From QYQD01 sp040755415 (lineage in GTDB: Bacteria; Desulfobacterota; QYQD01), in the NCBI GenBank assembly GCA_040755415.1, contig JBFMAZ010000098.1:1-64000 (forward strand): 64,000 nt of DNA. Reading direction: 5' to 3'. The notes under the pieces are model-generated. The model was not told where the DNA came from and ran no database searches. It saw only the letters and a program-made list of their open reading frames with translations. This document shows positions 9,116-17,002 of the stretch, in pieces. The stretch's first letter is position 1. Each line of letters starts with the position of its first letter. The position numbers and the translations under genes are program-made.

Positions 9116-10429
9116 GTGAAGAAAAAGAAGATCATTTATGTGGTACTAACCTTACTGCTCTCTCTTTCTATCATCCCGACATCGGCCTTAGCCCGCTTGG
9201 GAACTAAAGCCAGGGATTTCGTTGAGGTTATTGACAGGGTAAAAGCATCTGTTGTCCAAGTCCGTGTCGAAAAAACCTTTGTCCACCCCAAAAAGCCTGG
9301 GGCTCCGGAGGGGGAGATACCGGTAAAGGTTACCGGCGCCGGCCTGGTCATTCAGGAAGAGGGCTATATTCTCACCTGTGAACACCTCCTGGAAGAAGCT
9401 AAAAAAATAGAAGTAGTTGATGTAGCCGGGAAGAGCTACAAGACCGGAATCGTAGGACGAGATGCCCTGACAGACATAGCCGTCCTCAAGGTTACCGTAG
9501 ACTCCAGGAAAATGACGCCAGCAGTATTAGGTAACTCTAATCAGGTAAAACCCGGGGAGTGGGTTATAGCCCTGGGTTATCCAGAAGACCTCCAGGAAAC
9601 TGTAACCGTTGGTGTAGTAAGCGGCAGAAGTGAAGATCCAAAGGGGGTTGAATACATTCAAACTGATGCCCTCATAAGGCCAGGAAATAGCGGTGGCCCG
9701 CTCTTAACTGAAGAGGGAAGGGTTATCGGCATAACCTCTTCTACCGCCGGAGGGTTCGGCCGGTCCATACCTATAAACCTGGCTATCTCGATCGCCAACC
9801 AGCTCATCAAGCACGGCGAAGTATTGCGCGGGTATCTTGGAGTAATAGGCCAGGATATAACTGAAGAACTGGCCGCAGCATTTGGGGTTAAGACTACATC
9901 TGGCGTCCTCATCGGCGATATAGAACATTACAGTCCGGCGGAAAAATATAATCTCCTGGTGGGGGACGTAATCTTGAAATTTGACGGCCAGGACGTAAAA
10001 AATACAAAGGAACTGACTAGACTGGAGGCTGAAACAACACCAAACAAGATGGTTGATATAGAAATAATAAGGGATAGGGAAAGGAAAACTGTCCCCGTAA
10101 GGTTTGGCCAGGCCATGACTGAGACCAGCCAAAGAGACGAAATCGATAAGCAGTTCGGCCTTAGCGTTGAAGACATCTCAGAAGATTGGAAGAAAAAAAT
10201 CAAGACGGAAAGGGCCGATGGTGTGGTGGTATCCCGCGTCCGGGCCGCCTCAGCCGCCTCTGCCGCTGATCTTATGTGGGGAGATATTATCGTGGAGGCA
10301 GATGGGGAAAAGGTCAGAAACCGGCGCGACTTCTATCAAATCATAGAGGGTCTCGCTAAGAAGGAAAACATATTAATGCTCATCGAACGGGCAGGAAAAA
10401 CATCTTATGTTGTTCTAAGGGTCGATTAA
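9116..10429 (+). CDS. HtrA/DegP-like periplasmic serine protease with two PDZ domains
   Basis: Exported trypsin-like protease for envelope protein quality control. A signal peptide covers residues 1-27 (VVLTLLLSLSIIPTSALA). The triad is visible as His in TCEHLL, Asp in LTDIAVLK and Ser in RPGNSGGPL. Two PDZ-like units follow (about 240-330: GYLGVIG...LLVGDVILKFDG; about 340-435: GVVVSRVRAAS...WGDIIVEADG). Length 437 is normal for a two-PDZ HtrA. The start is GTG with aagggg 6 bases upstream. The loop before the catalytic His is TCEH instead of the usual TNNH. It stands alone between a gene remnant and a convergent NTPase gene. Confidence 0.9.
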   Translation: MKKKKIIYVVLTLLLSLSIIPTSALARLGTKARDFVEVIDRVKASVVQVRVEKTFVHPKKPGAPEGEIPVKVTGAGLVIQEEGYILTCEHLLEEAKKIEVVDVAGKSYKTGIVGRDALTDIAVLKVTVDSRKMTPAVLGNSNQVKPGEWVIALGYPEDLQETVTVGVVSGRSEDPKGVEYIQTDALIRPGNSGGPLLTEEGRVIGITSSTAGGFGRSIPINLAISIANQLIKHGEVLRGYLGVIGQDITEELAAAFGVKTTSGVLIGDIEHYSPAEKYNLLVGDVILKFDGQDVKNTKELTRLEAETTPNKMVDIEIIRDRERKTVPVRFGQAMTETSQRDEIDKQFGLSVEDISEDWKKKIKTERADGVVVSRVRAASAASAADLMWGDIIVEADGEKVRNRRDFYQIIEGLAKKENILMLIERAGKTSYVVLRVD

Positions 10430-10469
10430 ACCCGCCGCTTGTACTCCATTACCGGGCAGACATTGCACC

Positions 10470-11003
10470 TCAAACAAAGGTCAGGGCATATCTTAAAATC
10501 TCTGATGGCAGAGACTCTCTGTTTCTTTGTGTCATCTCCAAAAGCCTTATATCATCTCTTTTCTTTATCTCTGCGATAAGTCCGCCACCTTTAAGAGCAA
10601 TGGTGGCAATAACCAGTTTCTCAGAATCGAGTATCTCCTTTACGAGCCTTTTGAATTTATCAGATAGACACTCCATTTTTCCGATCTCATCAATGATGAC
10701 AAGACCTGTTTTAGGGTCTAAAAATGCAATAGAGTCGAGAAAATCTTCAAAGCCCTTAACATCAACTCCATATTTACTTACCCGGTAATGGCTTTTTATC
10801 TCTGTATGGGAAAGAATTCCCCTTCTCCCATCAAGGGTTATCAGTTCAAACCCTTTTCTAATCCCTCCCTCTCTTATCTCCTGTGTGTAAAAACCAGCCG
10901 GATGGAAATCCCTTAACTCTGCAAAGATTTTCCCGATAAGTGTTGTCTTGCCAATACCCGGGACTCCTGTTACCAGGATATTCTTTTTTGCCAAGTTCAT
11001 CAT
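10470..11003 (-). CDS. THEP1-type nucleoside-triphosphatase
   Basis: P-loop NTPase of the THEP1 family, with Walker A GVPGIGKTTL at residues ~13-22 and Walker B LVIIDEIGKME near 100-110. The length of 177 residues is complete for the family, which hydrolyses NTPs in vitro with unknown cellular role. The start could be either of two adjacent ATGs at 11003 and 11000. It follows the HAD fragment with only 3 bases between stop and start, in the same frame, so the two are cotranscribed. Confidence 0.88.
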   Translation of the reverse strand: MMNLAKKNILVTGVPGIGKTTLIGKIFAELRDFHPAGFYTQEIREGGIRKGFELITLDGRRGILSHTEIKSHYRVSKYGVDVKGFEDFLDSIAFLDPKTGLVIIDEIGKMECLSDKFKRLVKEILDSEKLVIATIALKGGGLIAEIKKRDDIRLLEMTQRNRESLPSEILRYALTFV

Positions 11004-11006
11004 ACC

Positions 11007-11258
11007 TCATTCTTTCTGCACGTCGTGGTTTTCGCCGGTAAGGATATAAATATCACAATTAACTCCGTCAAGTTCCGCCTTCGCCCTCCCGAAGGTGTCG
11101 GCCGTCAATATGTGTATCTTCAAGAATCCGGCTATTTGGTTCAATTGCCCGCGTACGCCGGACAAAAGCCGCCCATCCACAGAAAGGGTACCGGTAAAAT
11201 CCGAGACCAGGTGTTCAAGTCTCACCCATCCAAAACCAGGTATCTCTAACTCCAACAT
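11007..11258 (-). pseudogene. truncated HAD-superfamily hydrolase (soluble P-type ATPase-like)
   Basis: The 83 residues match the front half of small HAD proteins resembling the phosphorylation domain of P-type ATPases. The nucleophile motif is VSDFTGTL, where the family has the D-x-T/D pattern, and LKIHILTADTFGRAK is motif II. The second half carrying the GNGxND motif is missing: the frame ends ENHDVQKE then TGA, immediately before the THEP1 gene. A deletion joining the two genes is the likely cause. Confidence 0.65.
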
Positions 11259-11741
11259 TGGAAGCTCCCTTCTTTATCTATAGGCAACGTCACCATAACG
11301 TCTGGCAACCATTTGGACTCTTTCTCCTATAGTGAGTAGTCATCACCCTGTCAAGCACAAAAAGAAGAGCAGTCAGCATTCAGCTCTCAGCTTTCAGCGT
11401 AAGACGTCACTATTCCCTTGAAAACCATCCATAAAAAATAGTAATAAAGCATGAACAACTTGCGGGTAATGTCAAAAGTCTTATGAAAGACAACCACAGA
11501 GATGGAAAATTCGAAATCCGAAGCACGAAACTCGAAACAAATTCAAATGACCAAATGAGAACAATGACCAAAACGAAAAATCGGAGGCGTTGCTGATGGA
11601 CGTTTCTAACATTCGATATTTGAATTTCGGATTTGTTTCGGATTTCGAATTTCGATATTCGGATTTGGTTGCGGCTATGCCGGTCTGTGTCCTCTGTGGT
11701 TAATCTTTTCACAATAAAACTTGCGCAAAAAGGACACTCTC
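11259..11741. repeat. intergenic region with a cgaaatccgaa-type repeat
   Basis: About 11508-11690 holds a dispersed repeat rich in tcgaaatccgaa and its complement (ttcggatttgtttcgg). It is closely related to 23177-23595, where a MITE has inserted into it. The open frame on its minus strand is made of repeat sequence and has no coding features. The 5' part (11283-11500) shows nothing recognisable. Confidence 0.6.
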
Positions 11742-13343
11742 ATGAAAGTAACCTGCCTGGGTGCGGCACGCACTGTTACCGGTTCATCATTCCTCCTGGA
11801 GAGCAATAGTACCCACATCCTCATGGATTGCGGCATGTTCCAGGGTAGCCAGGAGATACAGAAGAGGAACCGCGCATTTCATTATTCTCCGGGAGATATC
11901 GATTACCTCCTACTTACCCATGCGCACATCGACCATAGCGGTCTGATACCAAAACTCGTGAAAGAAGGGTTCAAAGGCCAGATCATCACTACCAGGGCCA
12001 CGAATGAACTTTGCGGCATCATGTTGCGGGACAGCGCCCATATTCAGGAGACGGAAGCAGAGTGGGAACACAAGCGCAACAAAAGAAGAGGGAAAAAAGG
12101 GTTGCCCCCGGCCCCCCTCTACACCGTAAGAGATGCCGAAGCCAGTATGCACTTATTCAAGCCGGTAGATTACGGGAAACTCATCCAGCTTACCCCGCAA
12201 CTTAACGCCCGCTTCCTGGACGCCGGACATATCCTGGGCTCGGCCTTCATCGAAATCTGGGATCACAGCGTGTCGCCACCTATGAAAGTGGTCTTCTCCG
12301 GTGATATAGGCCAGAAAGAACAGATGCTTGTCTCCGACCCGACCCCTATCCAGGAAGCAGACTTTCTCTTCATGGAATCCACCTACGGCGACCGTCTACA
12401 CAAGAGCAAGGAAAAGACCCATCGTGAACTCTTGTATGCCATCCAGGACGCCGTAAAAAACCATGAGAAGGTCATTATCCCGGCCTTTGCCGTGGAACGC
12501 ACCCAGGAACTGATTTACATCCTGAGCCGTTTTTATCACGAAGGGCTGCTGCCCGAAATACCCATCTATATAGACAGCCCCCTGGCCATCTCCGCTACCG
12601 AGGTCTTCCGCAATAATATGGAGTTCCTGAATGACCAAACCCATGTCCTTCTGGGAAGAGGAGATCACCCCCTGGTATTGCCCACCCTCTCTTTTGCGCG
12701 CACGACCGAAGAATCCCGGAGTATAAATCAGAGTGAGGGACCGGCCATTATCATCGCCGCCAGCGGCATGTGTGACGCCGGCCGGATCAAACACCACCTG
12801 CGAAACAACCTGTGGCGCCCTGGCGCCCACATCGTATTCGTGGGCTATCAGGCCCAGGGAACACCCGGCAGACAGCTCATCGACGGGGCGCAAAAAATCA
12901 AACTCTTCGGAGAAGAAATCGCCGTAAAGGCCAAGATTCACACTCTGGGCGGTTTTTCAGCCCATGCGGATCAAAGGGAACTCCTGGAATGGCTTGGGAA
13001 CTTCACCAATCCCCGCCTGAAGGTCTTTGTCGTCCACGGCGAAGAGGAGGTCAGCCTGGAATTTGTAAAGGCCATTGAACGCACCTTCTGGCTGGAGGCC
13101 AGGGCCCCGGAATGGCTGGAGACCATAGATCTTTCGCCTATAACCGCACGACCTGAACCCGCTAAGACTGAGGCGTTACAGGTAATGCCTGATCTGAATC
13201 GTATCGAGATGGAGATACGGAGATTAAAAAATAAACTTTACAGTAAAGGCGAAGGCCGCCTGGAAGAGGAGGAGGCAATCAGGGCCAGGCTTAAAGGATT
13301 AAATGAAGAGCTTCAGGAACTTATCAAGATGACCACAAATTAA
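11742..13343 (+). CDS. MBL-fold / beta-CASP RNA-processing metallohydrolase
   Basis: Metallo-beta-lactamase nuclease of the beta-CASP group (CPSF73/RNase J-like, COG1236). Motif II is THAHIDHSG near residue 60; further metal ligands occur in LDAGHILGS and VFSGDIG. Beta-CASP motifs lie between about 200 and 400 (SGMCDAGRIKHHL), and a C-terminal HTLGGFSAHADQREL plus FVVHGEEE complete the zinc site. It has 533 residues from ATG 11742, which has aaagga 8 bases upstream; the TTG at 11721 is less likely. The C-terminal ~60 residues are charged and helical (MEIRRLKNKLYSKGEGRLEE). Likely an RNA-cleaving enzyme; substrate unknown. Confidence 0.9.
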   Translation: MKVTCLGAARTVTGSSFLLESNSTHILMDCGMFQGSQEIQKRNRAFHYSPGDIDYLLLTHAHIDHSGLIPKLVKEGFKGQIITTRATNELCGIMLRDSAHIQETEAEWEHKRNKRRGKKGLPPAPLYTVRDAEASMHLFKPVDYGKLIQLTPQLNARFLDAGHILGSAFIEIWDHSVSPPMKVVFSGDIGQKEQMLVSDPTPIQEADFLFMESTYGDRLHKSKEKTHRELLYAIQDAVKNHEKVIIPAFAVERTQELIYILSRFYHEGLLPEIPIYIDSPLAISATEVFRNNMEFLNDQTHVLLGRGDHPLVLPTLSFARTTEESRSINQSEGPAIIIAASGMCDAGRIKHHLRNNLWRPGAHIVFVGYQAQGTPGRQLIDGAQKIKLFGEEIAVKAKIHTLGGFSAHADQRELLEWLGNFTNPRLKVFVVHGEEEVSLEFVKAIERTFWLEARAPEWLETIDLSPITARPEPAKTEALQVMPDLNRIEMEIRRLKNKLYSKGEGRLEEEEAIRARLKGLNEELQELIKMTTN

Positions 13344-13350
13344 TTGATTC

Positions 13351-13498
13351 TCATCCGGGAATCTCTATATTCCCTCCCCCTTTGACGGGGGAGGGCTAGG
13401 GTGGGGGTGAAAAAGATTGTGTAATTTCAGACTGTTCACCCTCCCCCTGACCCCCTCCCATCGAGGGAGGGGGGAGTTTTTGGGGGCTTTTCGGATGA
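13351..13498. repeat. 148-bp dispersed repeat with TCATCCG ends
   Basis: It starts tcatccg and ends cggatga (inverted termini) with two internal G/C-run palindromes. A near-identical copy lies at 38442-38590. No transposase is present, so it is MITE-like or a large REP element. It fills the gap between two convergent genes and may act as a bidirectional terminator. Confidence 0.75.
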
Positions 13499-13501
13499 GC
13501 A

Positions 13502-16432
13502 CTAACCCAGGGCGTCCTGTATTACCCGCATTATCTTTTCATAATCAAAGGGCTTGGATACGAGGAAGTCCACGCCGTCATCCTTTAAGGTCTCGGAATC
13601 AAGCTGCGCTCCCCAGCCGGTGATCATTATTGTTGGTATATCAGGCCGCAGGTCCTTTATCTTCCTGGTCAAAACCCGACCGGACATGCCGGGCATACCC
13701 AAATCGGTCATAAGCAGATCAAACCGGCCTCTCTGAAAAAGCTCTATCCCTGATTCGCCATTTGTGGCCGTAACCACCCGGTGGCCGACACGGCCCAGGA
13801 GCTTATCTAGCACTGTCAAAACCTCTTCATCGTCATCCACGATCAGGATATCTGCCTGTTTCATAGAAAAATCGGTAGAGAGATCGGCCTTCTTTTCTCC
13901 TTTTAACTTAGCGATAGGGAAATGAAGAATAAATTCTGTCCCCCGGCCTTCTTCGCTTTCTACTTCTATCTCCCCGCCATGCCTGGTTATGGTACCATAA
14001 GAAACGCTTAAACCCAGGCCCATGCCTTTCTTCCCCTTGGTGGTGAAAAATGGGTCAAATATCTTCTCCTTAACCTCCGCGGACAGGCCGCAGCCGGTGT
14101 CAGCAAGGCGAATCTCTACGCGCTCATTATGTATGCCGGTTCGAATGGTTATCTTCCCGCCTGTGGCCATAGCATCCACTGCATTGAAAATGAGATTGGT
14201 GAAGACGTCCTTAAGCGCCGAGGGGTTGCCCATTACAGGCCCTATCTCACCTAACTCTGTCTCCAGATCGATATTTATGCCTTCCACCAACGGCTTTTCT
14301 TTCCAGTGGGGACGGGTAAGCTGGACCACGTCCTGGATAAGCTCATTAATATTGATAGGGACAAAGTCTTCGTCCTTGCGAATACGTGTAAATTCCTGCA
14401 ACCGTTTAATTGTATCCGAGGCCGCCCTGGCCCCCTTTTCTATGGCCCTGAGCCTCTCCCGCAGAACGGGTTCGTCGATTTGTAATAACAAGATCTGGGC
14501 GTTGCCTAAAATAGACATGATGACGTTATTGAAATCATGGGCTATGCCCGAAGCCATCTGTCCCAGGGCCTTAAATTTCTCTGATACCACTAGCTGATCC
14601 TGTGTGGACTTAAGTTCTTCAAAGGCCCGGTGCAGCTCCTCGTACAACCTGGTATTCTCAAGGGAGATGGCCAGGGGTGAGGCCAGACCATCCAAAAATG
14701 CCTTGTCATCCGCTGTAAAATCCTCTTCTCCTTCTTTATTGAAGATACAGAGCATCCCCATAACCTTACTCTTACAGACAAGCGGTACCGCAATAAGAGA
14801 ATTAATCTTCTTGCCGGTAACATCCATGTCCAGCTCAGACAGCCCCTTGGGATAAATAACTGTTTTCCCGTCCTTAAAAGCTGCCTGAAAGACTGTGGCG
14901 GCCATAAATTTTTCTTTTAATTCCTCTACCTTTTCATCCAGCGTTGAAGTCCTGGCCAGGATATTTGTCTGGCCTTCCGGGCCGACTGAAACAATAAAGC
15001 CGGCCTGTGCCTTTATGAAACGGCAAATGCGGTCTAAGATAACACCCAGGACATCCTGGAAATCAAGTATAGATCCCAAATTAAGAGAAAAATCATAAAG
15101 AGTTCTGTAACGCTCCTCTGACTTTTCCAGCTCGCGCGTCCTCTCTTCTACACGGTTTTCAAGGCTCTGATGATATTCCTCCGCCTGCTTTTTAAACTCA
15201 CCGAGGCTGCGGGCCATCTGATTAAAATTTTCCGCCAACTCCCCGATCTCGTCTCGCGACGGGACACTGACCCGCTCTCCAAATCGCCCTTCCGCAATCG
15301 CTTTAGAGGCCTTAGTTATGGTCAGAATGGGCTGGGCAATACTCCGGCCTACCCTAATGGTGGTAAGCACAATACCTCCACCAACCAGGAGCATAATGCC
15401 CGCAAACCAATACCTGAGTGTACGGATCCGGCCAAAGATCTCTTTTTCATTGGCTTCGATAAATAATCTCCACCCGAGCCCTTTAAAATCCTCAAACCCT
15501 GCCGAACTGGCATAGGCTGCGGTTTTAGCCAGGCCGCCTCTGGAATAGCGGAAAAGTCCATAAGTGTCAGCCAAACCCTTGCCCGAATCAATGCTGATGC
15601 CATCGCGTTTCAGGCTTTTGCCTACCAGTTTTATTTCGGCATCGCCAATTACTATGTCGCCGTCAGCCTTTGTCAGAAAAACGCAATTGGAACCCATTCC
15701 TGATTGTAAAAAGTTACTATGCACATTTTCCATCACCCGTTGAAATGGCTGCCATGAAAGGCGGGCCAGCAAGAAACCAATGATCCTGGGTTGTCCGGCC
15801 TTTGGTATGGGTCTGGAAAGGAGCTTGCGGGTCAGGCCAGCCAGGCTATAGGACTGAGATGTAGAAATAACCGGGACAGCTATATTTAATCCATATCCAC
15901 CGTCCCTATAAATAGCATCTCCAATAGGCGAGGCATCCCAATCTTCTACCACCAGACCCTGCATGGGCGCCTTTTTAAACCAGGCTTCTTCTCTAAAATT
16001 ATGCCCCTGTATTATGGAAAGCGTCCGGGAGGGGATAGGGCGACCAAGCCTGTCTATGGTATTTGTGGCCAGAAGGCGGCCCTGCCTGTCCAGAACGACT
16101 AAGAAATCATAAAACCGGTGATCCAAGGTCTGCTGGTCCAGAAAACGGATTAATTCTTCCCTTTTATTGTTCTCAAGTGCAAACTTGATGGTAGGCGATG
16201 GCGCTAGTGTCCTGACGTCCACCATGCGCTCAAAGATTATGTGATCGATGCTCTGGATGGTATTGCGTGCCGTTGCCTGCAACTGTTCGCCGATCTCTTT
16301 TTGCAGGGCGCTCCGGGTGCTAAAGTAGGCCATCGCTCCAACAATAATAAGGGGAATAATGGAAAGGAGCAGAAACCAGAAAAGTAGTTTCCGGCGAAGG
16401 GGAGAATACGGTAACGTCTTGATGCCCATCAA
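13502..16432 (-). CDS. hybrid sensor histidine kinase/response regulator (Cache-HAMP-GAF-HisKA-HATPase-REC)
   Basis: Membrane-bound hybrid kinase of 976 residues. TM1 lies at ~14-36, a periplasmic dCache-type sensor at ~37-335, TM2 at ~340-360 and HAMP at ~360-415. A coiled linker leads to a GAF domain at ~440-590. The H box is GIAHDFNNV near 640. The ATPase part has DTGCGLS and KGKKGMGLGLS. The receiver domain fills the last ~115 residues, with acidic pocket VDDDEE, phospho-acceptor Asp in MTDLGMPG and Lys in VSKPF. It sits alone and convergent to the beta-CASP gene. The receiver at its own C-terminus suggests a phosphorelay whose partner is not encoded nearby. Ligand unknown. Confidence 0.92.
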   Translation of the reverse strand: MMGIKTLPYSPLRRKLLFWFLLLSIIPLIIVGAMAYFSTRSALQKEIGEQLQATARNTIQSIDHIIFERMVDVRTLAPSPTIKFALENNKREELIRFLDQQTLDHRFYDFLVVLDRQGRLLATNTIDRLGRPIPSRTLSIIQGHNFREEAWFKKAPMQGLVVEDWDASPIGDAIYRDGGYGLNIAVPVISTSQSYSLAGLTRKLLSRPIPKAGQPRIIGFLLARLSWQPFQRVMENVHSNFLQSGMGSNCVFLTKADGDIVIGDAEIKLVGKSLKRDGISIDSGKGLADTYGLFRYSRGGLAKTAAYASSAGFEDFKGLGWRLFIEANEKEIFGRIRTLRYWFAGIMLLVGGGIVLTTIRVGRSIAQPILTITKASKAIAEGRFGERVSVPSRDEIGELAENFNQMARSLGEFKKQAEEYHQSLENRVEERTRELEKSEERYRTLYDFSLNLGSILDFQDVLGVILDRICRFIKAQAGFIVSVGPEGQTNILARTSTLDEKVEELKEKFMAATVFQAAFKDGKTVIYPKGLSELDMDVTGKKINSLIAVPLVCKSKVMGMLCIFNKEGEEDFTADDKAFLDGLASPLAISLENTRLYEELHRAFEELKSTQDQLVVSEKFKALGQMASGIAHDFNNVIMSILGNAQILLLQIDEPVLRERLRAIEKGARAASDTIKRLQEFTRIRKDEDFVPININELIQDVVQLTRPHWKEKPLVEGINIDLETELGEIGPVMGNPSALKDVFTNLIFNAVDAMATGGKITIRTGIHNERVEIRLADTGCGLSAEVKEKIFDPFFTTKGKKGMGLGLSVSYGTITRHGGEIEVESEEGRGTEFILHFPIAKLKGEKKADLSTDFSMKQADILIVDDDEEVLTVLDKLLGRVGHRVVTATNGESGIELFQRGRFDLLMTDLGMPGMSGRVLTRKIKDLRPDIPTIMITGWGAQLDSETLKDDGVDFLVSKPFDYEKIMRVIQDALG

Positions 16433-16502
16433 TCCAGCCCGTTTTTTATCCTATTATGACAGATGATTACCCCGGCCACAAGCAGATTAAAAAACCAAAA
16501 TA

Positions 16503-16778
16503 CACCGCCTATTTTCGTACGAGTTAGCTCCTGACTGTAAACACACCATGGTTGCTGTGCAGCGTTATTTCAAATCCGAAATCCGAAGCACGAATCTCGA
16601 AACAATATCGAATCACCAAAATTCAAATCCAAAATTATCAGCGTTACTGTCGTTTGGAACATTGGGAATTTGGACATTTGAATTTGTTTCGGATTTCGAT
16701 ATTCGATATTTGGATTTGAACCCGGCTGCCTGGTAATCGGAGATCACCCATTGCTCTCTGTCAATAGTTTGAAGGTGG
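16503..16778 (+). repeat. 276-bp dispersed repeat, copy 1
   Basis: Nearly identical in sequence and length to 54582-54857, and partly present inverted at 154-312. It begins caccgccta and ends tcaatagtttgaaggtgg. The centre has long imperfect dyads of the aaatccgaaatccgaagc type. It has no open frame and lies upstream of the unknown gene at 17003. Confidence 0.8.
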
Positions 16779-17002
16779 TCAAGGAAACCGCTTGCAAAAT
16801 ATGCTTGCCATGTGCCCATATCTGGCATAAGTTAACAGTAACTACCCAAGTTCAAAGTTCCAGGGTTCACGGTTCAAGGTTAGAGAGCGATGAAGATTGA
16901 TATGAAAAGCGCAAAGTGGCCAACCGTGAACCCTGAACCGTGAACCCTGAACCTGATAACCTAATTTAAGATATTAATTTGCGGAAGGCAAGAGGACACG
17001 AT
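16779..17002. repeat. inverted repeat of gttcacggttca units
   Basis: Between about 16850 and 16955 the sequence gttccagggttcacggttcaa pairs with aaccgtgaaccctgaaccg. This is a long stem-loop in front of the unknown gene. No other feature is visible. Confidence 0.6.

Noticed and set aside
11004..11009. UGA between HAD fragment and THEP1 as a selenocysteine codon
   Set aside because: The position does not correspond to a conserved Cys in HAD proteins, THEP1 has its own starts immediately after, and the HAD domain is truncated there.
11410..11712. 100-residue frame rich in aromatic residues on the minus strand
   Set aside because: It is entirely made of the cgaaatccgaa dispersed repeat and similar frames arise at every copy.
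12396..12941. 181-residue minus-strand frame inside the beta-CASP gene
   Set aside because: Antisense shadow; the plus-strand gene has all metal-binding motifs in the correct order.
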